A stretch of 38,762 nt of DNA from positions 1-38,762 of the forward strand of contig CAIYNX010000165.1 of NCBI GenBank assembly GCA_903927645.1. The letters are read 5' to 3'. The position numbers were made by a program, and so were the translations under genes. This document shows, one piece after another, positions 22,993 through 29,351 of this stretch. How positions within the stretch are numbered: the first letter of the stretch is position 1; each line of letters begins with the position of its first letter. The DNA comes from an uncultured Mucilaginibacter sp. (GTDB lineage: Bacteria; Bacteroidota; Bacteroidia; Sphingobacteriales; Sphingobacteriaceae). The notes below the pieces were generated by a model. The model was not told where the DNA came from, searched no databases, and saw nothing but the letters and a program-made list of their open reading frames with translations.

Positions 22993-24531
22993 GTGTTAGT
23001 TAAAACATTTGGAAGCGCGGTGTATGGCATTGAGGCCATTACCATTACTATTGAAGTGAATATAATTGCCGGTACTAAATATTTTGTGGTGGGTTTAGCT
23101 GATACTGCTATTAAAGAAAGTTATTTTAGGATTGAGTCGGCCTTAAAAAATTGCAATTACCGCATGCCAAGGCAGCAAGTTGTGGTAAATATGGCTCCTG
23201 CCGATATTCGGAAAGAAGGTTCGGCTTACGACCTAACCATTGCCATCGGGGTTATGGCGGCCTCCGGTCAGGTTGAAAGTGAAGAACTCGAAAAGTATTT
23301 AATTATGGGCGAACTTTCATTGGATGGTAGCTTACAACCCATAAAAGGTGCGTTACCTATATCTATCCAAGCTCGTAAAGATGGCTTTAAGGGTTTTATT
23401 CTGCCAAAACAAAACGCTCGAGAAGCAGCCATTGTGAACGATCTTGAGGTTTACGGTGTTGAAAACATTAAACAGGTGGTTGATTTTTTCAATGGTTCCG
23501 GAATGCTTGAACAAGAAATTGTAAACACAAGGGAAGAGTTTTATAAGAGCCTTACCACCTACGAAAGCGATTTTAGTGAGGTACGCGGGCAAGAAAACAT
23601 AAAACGAGCACTCGAAATTGCAGCCGCCGGTGGGCACAATGTTATTTTAATTGGCCCTCCCGGTGCTGGTAAAACCATGCTGGCACGTAGGCTTCCCTCC
23701 ATTTTACCTCCCTTAAGTTTATATGAATCGCTCGAGACTACCAAAATACATTCAGTTGCCGGGAAGTTGGCTGCTGCCGATGCTTTGGTTACGGTGCGCC
23801 CATTTCGTAGTCCACACCATACCATTAGTGATGTTGCCTTGGTTGGAGGCGGTTCAAATCCGCAACCCGGCGAAATATCATTGGCGCATAATGGTGTTTT
23901 ATTTTTGGACGAATTGCCTGAGTTTAAACGAAGTGCCCTGGAAGTAATGCGCCAGCCTTTAGAAGAACGGCGGGTAACCATATCAAGAGCCAAGTTTTCG
24001 ATTGATTACCCGAGCAGTTTTATGTTGGTTGCAAGCATGAACCCATGCCCTTGCGGGTATTTTAACCACCCCGAAAAAGAATGCGTTTGTCCGCCGGGAA
24101 CCGTGCAGAAATATTTGAGTAAAATATCAGGGCCATTGCTTGATAGAATTGATCTGCATGTGGAAGTTACCCCGGTAAACTTTAATGAGCTGGCAAGCGA
24201 CCGCCTTGCCGAAAAGAGCGAATTGATTCGGGAAAGAGTTATACAGGCTCGAGGTATACAAGCTGAAAGATTTGGTAACCGACCCGACCTGCATGCTAAT
24301 GCCCAAATGGGCACCCAACTGGTACGTGATATTTGCAAAATAAGCCCTGCCGGACAAAACTTGTTAAAAAAGGCAATGGAAAAACTGGGCCTATCCGCCC
24401 GCGCGTACGACCGTATTTTAAAAGTTGCGCGCACCATAGCCGACCTTGCCGCTAGCGAAGAAATACAAATAGAACACCTTGCCGAAGCCATCAACTTCCG
24501 TAGTTTGGATAGGGAAGGTTGGGCAGGGTGA
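22993..24531 (+). CDS. comM: YifB/ComM family Mg-chelatase-like AAA+ ATPase
   Basis: This 512-residue protein starts at a GTG, with the conserved opening [15 protein letters not shown] directly following; no ATG fits. It has the ChlI-like N-terminal Lon-S5 type domain (1-165) and a Mg-chelatase AAA+ core with Walker A GPPGAGKT (221-228), [16 protein letters not shown], a Walker [10 protein letters not shown] near 300 and [10 protein letters not shown] cysteine cluster ([17 protein letters not shown]) follows, then a C-terminal Mg_chelatase_C region. In Vibrio and Haemophilus, ComM is a branch-migration helicase acting in natural transformation; many non-competent bacteria also carry it, so the role here is uncertain. 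It is not a cofactor-biosynthesis chelatase despite hemB next door. Confidence 0.93.
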   Translation: MLVKTFGSAVYGIEAITITIEVNIIAGTKYFVVGLADTAIKESYFRIESALKNCNYRMPRQQVVVNMAPADIRKEGSAYDLTIAIGVMAASGQVESEELEKYLIMGELSLDGSLQPIKGALPISIQARKDGFKGFILPKQNAREAAIVNDLEVYGVENIKQVVDFFNGSGMLEQEIVNTREEFYKSLTTYESDFSEVRGQENIKRALEIAAAGGHNVILIGPPGAGKTMLARRLPSILPPLSLYESLETTKIHSVAGKLAAADALVTVRPFRSPHHTISDVALVGGGSNPQPGEISLAHNGVLFLDELPEFKRSALEVMRQPLEERRVTISRAKFSIDYPSSFMLVASMNPCPCGYFNHPEKECVCPPGTVQKYLSKISGPLLDRIDLHVEVTPVNFNELASDRLAEKSELIRERVIQARGIQAERFGNRPDLHANAQMGTQLVRDICKISPAGQNLLKKAMEKLGLSARAYDRILKVARTIADLAASEEIQIEHLAEAINFRSLDREGWAG

Positions 24532-24618
24532 GTTTTTTGGGTTGAAGGTTGTAGGTTGTGATGTAATATTTAGAGATTTACCATTCTGGTTTGAAAACGT
24601 TTTATAGAAAACTAAAAA

Positions 24619-24984
24619 CTACTTTAATGGAATTGGAGATTTTTCCTGCATTTCCATTCTGCCCCATGCTTCTACCTGTATTAGGATGGGTATAAGCGTT
24701 TTGCCCTTTTCCGTCATAAAGTATTCAACTCTTGGGGGTATCTCAGCATAAATTTGGCGGGTAATTAGTCCGTCTAATTCCAACTCTCGCAATTGTGCAG
24801 TGAGCATCTGTTTACTAATACCCGGTACTGCCCTTTGCATAATGCCAAACCTGTTTAAACCTACATTTATTCTGTGCAAAATAATGAGTTTCCACTTACC
24901 GCCAATTTTATCCATAGCATGCCTTACAGGGCAATTTTCAATTTTCTTCTGAAACTCATTTAAAATTATTTCTTTTTCTATCAT
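24619..24984 (-). CDS. HxlR family transcriptional regulator
   Basis: I take the ATG at 24984 (121 residues, MIEKEIILNEF); a TTG eight codons upstream is possible but weaker. The winged-helix HxlR pattern is clear: CPVRHAMDKIGGKWKLIILHRI (18-39), then PGISKQMLTAQLRELELDGLI and the wing YAEIPPRVEYFMTEKG. C18 in CPV is the cysteine that in several relatives (YodB, HypR) senses electrophiles or oxidants. The gene is divergent from an NTF2-like protein with a candidate operator between them, the usual arrangement for a local regulator and its target. Confidence 0.92.
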   Translation of the reverse strand: MIEKEIILNEFQKKIENCPVRHAMDKIGGKWKLIILHRINVGLNRFGIMQRAVPGISKQMLTAQLRELELDGLITRQIYAEIPPRVEYFMTEKGKTLIPILIQVEAWGRMEMQEKSPIPLK

Positions 24985-25046
24985 TTTTAAGTTCTTGATA
25001 ATCAACAATAGTCTTTAAAACAGTCCTAAGATTAATTAATATGACT

Positions 25047-25067
25047 ACTTGTAAAAACCATACAAAT
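25047..25067. promoter_or_regulatory. Candidate HxlR operator (imperfect dyad)
   Basis: TTGTA (25049-25053) and TACAA (25061-25065) form a dyad with a 7-nt spacer; including the flanks, 6 of 7 positions per arm are complementary. It lies between the divergent starts at 24984 and 25098. Size and spacing resemble sites described for HxlR relatives, but the link is inference. Confidence 0.35.
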
Positions 25068-25097
25068 TTAATTTTTTTACAGAAATAAAATAACATT

Positions 25098-25514
25098 ATG
25101 GAAGAAATACTTGTACCAGTAACCGCTTTTTATAACAAATGTTTAACTGTAAACACTGATACAGATTTATTGGAAGAACTTTATAACCTATTAGATGATG
25201 ATTTCCAATCAATAAATGCCAAGGAAACTAAAAGTAAAGCCCAGTTAATGAATCAAATTGCTGCATTCTGGAAAATAATACCCAATCTTAAATGGGAAAT
25301 TAAAGAGCTTTTAAATATTGACGATAAGGTTGTTGTACGCAGCGAGTTTTCCGGCACGCCAATTGGGTCGTTATTTGGTTTAACGCTTGATGGTAGCAAA
25401 TCATTTAAAACAATGGCCATTGATATCCATACCGTTAAAAATGGTCAAATAACCAACGTTTATCATTGTGAAGAATGGCCTACAGCTATTGAACAACTAA
25501 AATCAAACAGTTAA
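25098..25514 (+). CDS. NTF2-like / SnoaL-like domain protein
   Basis: The 138-residue protein shows the pattern of the NTF2-like cone fold: N-terminal helices (VTAFYNKCLTV, LLEELYNLL), DDFQSINAKE, a helix around the AFWKIIPNLKWEIKELL segment, and strands DDKVVVRSEFSGTPIG, KTMAIDIHTVKNGQITNVYHCEEW. The latter matches the SnoaL-like ester cyclase group (f-x-v-x-d-G-k-I-x-e-x-w-x-x-x-D). Such proteins can be isomerases, cyclases or ligand carriers; no reaction can be assigned. It is divergent from the HxlR regulator and probably its target. The structured, terminator-ended segment starts about 45 nt after the stop. Confidence 0.8.
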   Translation: MEEILVPVTAFYNKCLTVNTDTDLLEELYNLLDDDFQSINAKETKSKAQLMNQIAAFWKIIPNLKWEIKELLNIDDKVVVRSEFSGTPIGSLFGLTLDGSKSFKTMAIDIHTVKNGQITNVYHCEEWPTAIEQLKSNS

Positions 25515-25560
25515 TGAAGAATTTTAATTTGACCTTTATCCTTTACCCAGTAAATAAATG

Positions 25561-25663
25561 ATGGTTAGCATGCAAACAGGTTAGCAACCATGTTTGGCAC
25601 ATTGGCCAAACAAAAAGCCAAGTAACCTGTAAAGCCTGAGATTTAATCCTCAGGTTTTTTTTT
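25561..25663 (+). ncRNA. Candidate structured RNA or 3' UTR ending in an intrinsic terminator
   Basis: The non-coding stretch after the NTF2-like gene holds nested complementarity. An outer 8-bp stem pairs ACAGGTTA (25576-25583) with TAACCTGT (25623-25630). Inside it, an 8-bp perfect stem pairs TGTTTGGC (25591-25598) with GCCAAACA (25605-25612). A second copy of GCCAA (25617-25621) could compete for TTGGC, giving alternative folds. The octamer GGTTAGCA occurs twice, 16 bp apart (25563, 25579). The stretch ends at the terminator at 25635-25663. No gene follows on the plus strand, so a riboswitch is unlikely; a 3'-UTR-derived or independent small RNA fits better. I do not recognise a known RNA family. 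Confidence 0.45.
25635..25663 (+). terminator. Rho-independent terminator
   Basis: The stem CCTGAG/CTCAGG (25635-25640 with 25649-25654) has an 8-nt loop and is followed directly by an unbroken run of T. It ends the NTF2-like transcript and/or the structured RNA candidate. Confidence 0.85.
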
Positions 25664-25687
25664 GATATTAGCAAACAAATTTTTTTG

Positions 25688-26056
25688 TTAACTACTTTTA
25701 AACTCCCCAATATGCCATAATATACCTGATGGGTCGTGCAAAAAAAACTCTTTACCCCAATCAAGTTCAATAACAGGTTTTAATATGACCCCGGGAAATT
25801 TTTCGGGCAAGTTTAAATCAAATACTTTTTGGTAATATGCTTCAAGATTATTCATCTCTAAAAAAACCATCGTATTATCAATCCAGTCACTTACGTAAGC
25901 ATTTTGTAGATAAAATGCTATAGTTTCGGTTTTAAAAAGACACATATTTGGTAATATTACAATTTCTTCAAAACCCAGAGATCGATAAAAACTTCGAGAA
26001 ATTTCGTAATTTTTTGAGCCTAAAAACGGGCGAATTGAAATGGCTTTACTTTGCAT
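25688..26056 (-). CDS. VOC superfamily (glyoxalase/bleomycin-resistance-like) protein
   Basis: This 122-residue protein has the two beta-alpha-beta-beta-beta modules of the vicinal-oxygen-chelate fold. The first is IRPFLGSKNYEISRSFYRSLGFEEI with ETIAFYLQN; the second includes NTMVFLEMNNLEAYYQKVF and KEFFLHDPSGILWHIGE. The DPSG and a late H-I-G-E pattern are typical. A full metal triad cannot be demonstrated by eye. The family includes glyoxalases, dioxygenases and drug-binding proteins, so only the fold can be named. It stands alone on the minus strand and converges on the terminator of the plus-strand unit. Confidence 0.82.
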   Translation of the reverse strand: MQSKAISIRPFLGSKNYEISRSFYRSLGFEEIVILPNMCLFKTETIAFYLQNAYVSDWIDNTMVFLEMNNLEAYYQKVFDLNLPEKFPGVILKPVIELDWGKEFFLHDPSGILWHIGEFKSS

Positions 26057-26251
26057 GTTTTCAATAAATTTTGGGTTTAATAATTATACCACTATAACCA
26101 ATACATTTCATCATAATTTTACCCTGGGCAAGGGTTTGAATATTTTTGAAATTTTAAATTCAATTGTCACAAAAGTAAAAATATTGTTACTTTAAAACAT
26201 TCGCTTTTTGTTTTACTTATAAAGTTGTAATTTTAATAATAGAACAAAATT

Positions 26252-26383
26252 ATGAAACCTAGTATAAGTAAAACACAAGACCAATTATTTATTCGAGAAA
26301 ATATAATTGATCTTATTTTGGGTCTGGTAGCTTTCTTAGTAGGTGCTGTTTTTTTTGTTTATATAGCCCAGTATCCTTTTTAA
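26252..26383 (+). CDS. Small single-helix membrane protein (43 residues)
   Basis: The ORF runs from an ATG at 26252 to TAA at 26383. It begins MKPSISKTQDQLFIREN, a polar N-terminus with basic residues, followed by one hydrophobic helix (about 18-39, IIDLILGLVAFLVGAVFFVYIA) and the tail QYPF. The layout (polar tail, one helix, short end) and the isolated position in an otherwise gene-free gap of about 480 bp between 26056 and 26536 support a real small protein. No family is recognised, and codon statistics on so few residues prove little. Confidence 0.5.
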   Translation: MKPSISKTQDQLFIRENIIDLILGLVAFLVGAVFFVYIAQYPF

Positions 26384-26535
26384 AAAACAATTCTAAATTC
26401 AAATATCAGTAAATATAAATTATATTTTGCCTAACAAACCTGCCTTAAGCAAACTTATTAATAATCTTTTGAATACCTTTATAGGATAGAAAAGTAAGCT
26501 AAATTAAAAAGAATTAATAATTACCCTCCAATTTT

Positions 26536-27324
26536 ATGATGAGTTTTCTACAACAACTTGCATATCGAGATGAATCTCTTTTTATTTTTGGATTATGCAA
26601 TCTTTTCTCGGCGGGGCTATATATTGTTTTTTCTTTTTTTTCAAAAACCATAATACTAGGGGTTAATGCCTGGATAAAACCAATAAAGTTTGCTTTATCA
26701 ATCGGTATATTTTCATTAACAATGGGCTGGTTTATAGCTGATTTGAACGCCCCCGCAATTACCAATATTTATAATTGGGCAGTAATTATATTCTTAGGTT
26801 TTGAAAACGTTTATATTGCAATACAGGCTGCCAGGGGGCAATTATCACATTTTAACAGAAGCAGCCCGGTATACGCCTTTATGTTTGTATTAATGGGTTT
26901 AGCTGCTGCCCTTACAACACTATTTACGGGTTACATTGGTTTATTATTTTTAAGTCAAGATTTCCCGGCTTTACCCGCTTATTACCTTCTAGCAATAAGG
27001 CTAGGCATTTTTTTATTCGTTATTTTTTCTTTTCAGGGTGCCATGATGGGTGCTAAACTTAGTCATACTATAGGTGGTGAAGACGGCGGACCAGGCATAC
27101 CTATACTAAACTGGAGTACCCAATACGGCGATTTACGTATTGCGCATTTTATAGGAATGCATGCTTTGCAGCTTTTACCCTTATTGTCATTTTATGCTTT
27201 CAAAAATGTATTAACAACCGCTATTGCCGGCATGCTATATGCATTATTGGCCATTTATACTTTGTTAAGGGCTCAAAAAACAAGGCCATTGTTCGGGGAA
27301 ATTTTTAAGAATTCTGTTCAATAG
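26536..27324 (+). CDS. Seven-helix integral membrane protein of unknown function
   Basis: The 262-residue protein has seven predicted membrane helices (about 13-35, 47-70, 75-98, 112-138, 149-172, 202-222, 225-244). Two stretches look conserved in character: INAWIKP-like sequence in helix 2 (NAWIKPIKFALSIGIF) and the polar loop plus helix 6 STQYGDLRIAHFIGMHALQLLP, which contains two histidines four residues apart (H203, H207). Such a pair could bind heme or metal, but this is speculation. The loop GGEDGGPGIPILNW is glycine-rich. The ATG-ATG start leaves one residue of uncertainty. No operon partner is evident. Confidence 0.75.
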   Translation: MMSFLQQLAYRDESLFIFGLCNLFSAGLYIVFSFFSKTIILGVNAWIKPIKFALSIGIFSLTMGWFIADLNAPAITNIYNWAVIIFLGFENVYIAIQAARGQLSHFNRSSPVYAFMFVLMGLAAALTTLFTGYIGLLFLSQDFPALPAYYLLAIRLGIFLFVIFSFQGAMMGAKLSHTIGGEDGGPGIPILNWSTQYGDLRIAHFIGMHALQLLPLLSFYAFKNVLTTAIAGMLYALLAIYTLLRAQKTRPLFGEIFKNSVQ

Positions 27325-27463
27325 AGCGCTTGTTAATACATCGCCAATTTAGTTTTTTTTGCTAGGTTTATGATAAATTTTATACTTTTCACCAATAAAA
27401 TACAGCTGGTTGTTGTTTTGTTAACCAATACAATCTCAGTACTCAAAATTTTATAATAATTAT

Positions 27464-27721
27464 ATGGCAGCATGCAATTTTACTCTACCAATAACTGTTC
27501 CGGTTTCTGATTTGGTTAAAACCCTGCTAACCAAAATTGAAGGGCAGGGTGGTAAATTTAATGGTAACGAAACAGGCGGTACATTTGGCATCAGTTTGTT
27601 AGGTAGCACTATAGGCGGTACTTACAGTATTGAAGGCACCCAAATTACTATTGAAATTAACGAGAAACCATTCTTTATAAGTTGCGACCAAATAAAAGGT
27701 TATTTGCTAAATAATTTATAA
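27464..27721 (+). CDS. Small conserved-looking protein of unknown function (85 residues)
   Basis: I do not recognise the family. The sequence alternates short strands with glycine turns (GGKFNGNETGGTFGISLLG, GGTYSIEGTQITIEINEKPF) after an N-terminal amphipathic helix (VSDLVKTLLTKIEGQ), and ends in a short helix (CDQIKGYLLNNL). No signal peptide or membrane helix is seen, so it is probably cytoplasmic and beta-rich. The ATG at 27464 follows an A/T-rich leader; a hairpin lies right after the stop. Separated by 139 bp from the membrane protein upstream. Confidence 0.65.
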   Translation: MAACNFTLPITVPVSDLVKTLLTKIEGQGGKFNGNETGGTFGISLLGSTIGGTYSIEGTQITIEINEKPFFISCDQIKGYLLNNL

Positions 27722-27727
27722 AAAGTA

Positions 27728-27762
27728 CGGCACTTTCCTTAACCTAGTTAATGGTAGTGCCG
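27728..27762 (+). terminator. Hairpin after the 85-residue gene, possible terminator
   Basis: A 7-bp stem CGGCACT/AGTGCCG (27728-27734 with 27756-27762) encloses a smaller hairpin TTAAC/GTTAA. The following CCTTTATA is only weakly T-rich. Confidence 0.45.
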
Positions 27763-27835
27763 CCTTTATACATCAGTTTTTGATGCAATTTAAATTGGAT
27801 TTGGAGTAGGTATCAGTATCGCAATAGGCCTATAA

Positions 27836-28102
27836 TTAATTAGTTTCCTTGTTGTTTTTTAAATAAGTCTTAATTATCATCCAAATAATTATAAGCAATC
27901 CCACAAGATACAAGTAATGGATTATGGTAATTGATGTACTTTGTGTTTTTAAAACAGTATAAGCATTATCATCATCCACTTGGTTGGGTGCAACTTTACT
28001 TGCATACTGCATCTCTAATAAATAGATCCCCACTTTTTCTATGCCTGTCCATATTGCTGCAATTAGCATCCAAAACAGGATTTTTATAGTTACTTTTTTC
28101 AT
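27836..28102 (-). CDS. Small membrane protein with two helices, next to the SPFH-like lipoprotein
   Basis: This 88-residue protein has an N-terminal hydrophobic helix (about 5-29, LFWMLIAAIWTGIEKVGIYLL), a polar middle (ASKVAPNQVDDDNAYTVLKTQST) that would face the periplasm, a second helix (about 60-79) and a basic cytoplasmic tail (KTYLKNNKETN). No family is recognised. It starts 2 bp after the stop of the SPFH-like lipoprotein gene on the same strand, so the two are surely co-transcribed and may form a complex; this is inference from spacing. Confidence 0.65.
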   Translation of the reverse strand: MKKVTIKILFWMLIAAIWTGIEKVGIYLLEMQYASKVAPNQVDDDNAYTVLKTQSTSITIIHYLYLVGLLIIIWMIIKTYLKNNKETN

Positions 28103-28104
28103 TT

Positions 28105-29055
28105 TTATTTCTTATTTTTTGATGAGGAACCTAAATTTTTTGCTCCGTATAAATCCATTAAACTCATACCCGGCGACATCACCAATGTTTCGGGCCAGGT
28201 TAGTTTACCTTCCTTAATTGCTTCAGCCAATGCATTCATCATATTAACTTCGGCATCCAAGTTTTTTTGAGATTTTATGGCTTCGCTTGCCTTAGCATAC
28301 TGTTCGGCGGCCATTACTTCATTTTTAGCAGCGTCATTTTTCTTTTCGGCAATAAATTGTGAATTTATGGCAGTTTGTATCTCGGCATCTGTATAGGTAA
28401 ATTCACCAGCCGCGCCTATATTATCAATTCTTATACCTCTTGATGCAAAAAACTCAGTGGTTTTAATCTTCATTAAATCAAAAACTTCCTTCCGCTGCCT
28501 TTGGCAAGCCGAAAGGTCGCGTTGACCAAATTCACGGGTCAAAATATCCTGAACAAATGAGCGTACGTTATTATCAACGGCTGCTGCCAATGATTTACCG
28601 CCATACCAATATAAAAATTTAGAAGCATCTTCTTCCGGTATGGAGGCTGTACAAGTAATACCAACCGTAAAACCAATTGAATTACTCGACTCAACATTGA
28701 TTTGCTGATTTTCACTGCTGGTACCTGTACTGGTTGATTTTGTCCATTCGCGCGTAACCGGCGAACGATCAACCTTTATAACAACTACCGATGGGATCCA
28801 CTCTCCTTCATTCTCACTCCTACCAGTTTGATGCCATACGGTTGGTGTGTAAATTCTTTTTGTGGCAACCTTTTTCTGCTCCAAATATTCAACAGATTTT
28901 AATTGTTTTTGGTCGCTCTTGGTGCCTTGCTCTAAAGGAATAACAAAGGCGGTTTCATTGGGGTTAATGTCAATGTACTTTTCTTCATGGTAAGGCCTGA
29001 AATTACAGGCGCTTACTAAAGCAATTGTTGTAATTGCTAAACTTATTTTTTTCAT
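28105..29055 (-). CDS. SPFH/Band 7-like lipoprotein
   Basis: From the ATG at 29055 (316 residues; the longer TTG-started frame to 29136 lacks a signal sequence) the protein opens with a lipoprotein signal peptide, lipobox VSAC with lipidated C17. The body resembles SPFH/prohibitin proteins: a beta-rich part with ESSNSIGFTVGITCTAS, then VDNNVRSFVQDILTREFG, FFASRGIRIDNIGAAGEF with TDAEIQTAINSQFIAEK, and a long Ala/Lys/Glu-rich helix (about 235-290). SPFH proteins oligomerise into membrane-bound cages (HflK/C, flotillin). A lipid anchor in place of the usual N-terminal helix is unusual and puts the domain in the periplasm. It is followed after 2 bp by a small membrane protein. Confidence 0.78.
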   Translation of the reverse strand: MKKISLAITTIALVSACNFRPYHEEKYIDINPNETAFVIPLEQGTKSDQKQLKSVEYLEQKKVATKRIYTPTVWHQTGRSENEGEWIPSVVVIKVDRSPVTREWTKSTSTGTSSENQQINVESSNSIGFTVGITCTASIPEEDASKFLYWYGGKSLAAAVDNNVRSFVQDILTREFGQRDLSACQRQRKEVFDLMKIKTTEFFASRGIRIDNIGAAGEFTYTDAEIQTAINSQFIAEKKNDAAKNEVMAAEQYAKASEAIKSQKNLDAEVNMMNALAEAIKEGKLTWPETLVMSPGMSLMDLYGAKNLGSSSKNKK

Positions 29056-29305
29056 CTTATTTATTTTATTAATCTCAAAAAAGATTGTTTTATATTTAGA
29101 TTGAATCCAAATAAGATTATTACAAAAAACAGGCAATTTATTTTTTAAAATGAAACTACCAGGGCGAAAGTTATTTTAAATGAAAATTTAATTTTTACTT
29201 TATTTGCAACCAAATTGCTTTTACATGTTTTTAATAAATCAAAGAAGTCTTGTGTTAAATTTTTCTTACTTGAAAAAAATTTACAACTTATTTACCTTAA
29301 TATGG

Positions 29306-29336
29306 TTGTTAATTTAAAGGTGATAGTTCATTTTTG
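29306..29336 (+). promoter_or_regulatory. Candidate promoter for the TonB-dependent receptor
   Basis: TTG at 29306-29308, a 20-nt spacer and CATTTTTG at 29329-29336 fit the Bacteroidota pattern with one mismatch in the -7 box. The leader to the ATG at 29352 would be about 10 nt. The rest of the 296-bp gap to the divergent lipoprotein gene holds nothing else I recognise. Confidence 0.42.
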
Positions 29337-29351
29337 TATCAAATTTTTAAT

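Noticed and set aside
23559..24494. Long minus-strand open frames opposite comM
   Set aside because: They are antisense shadows of a clearly conserved plus-strand gene, with no recognisable protein features.
22993..24531. Magnesium chelatase subunit of tetrapyrrole synthesis because of the neighbouring hemB
   Set aside because: The N-terminal domain and overall motif set are those of YifB/ComM, and no BchH/BchD-like genes are present.
25561..25663. Riboswitch
   Set aside because: No same-strand gene follows; the nearest gene downstream is convergent.
29056..29136. Longer TTG-started version of the SPFH-like lipoprotein
   Set aside because: The 27 extra residues would bury the lipoprotein signal peptide; the ATG at 29055 puts the lipobox at a normal position.
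29334..29351. TTG start adding six residues to the TonB-dependent receptor
   Set aside because: The ATG at 29352 opens a standard signal peptide, and the TTG overlaps the candidate -7 box.
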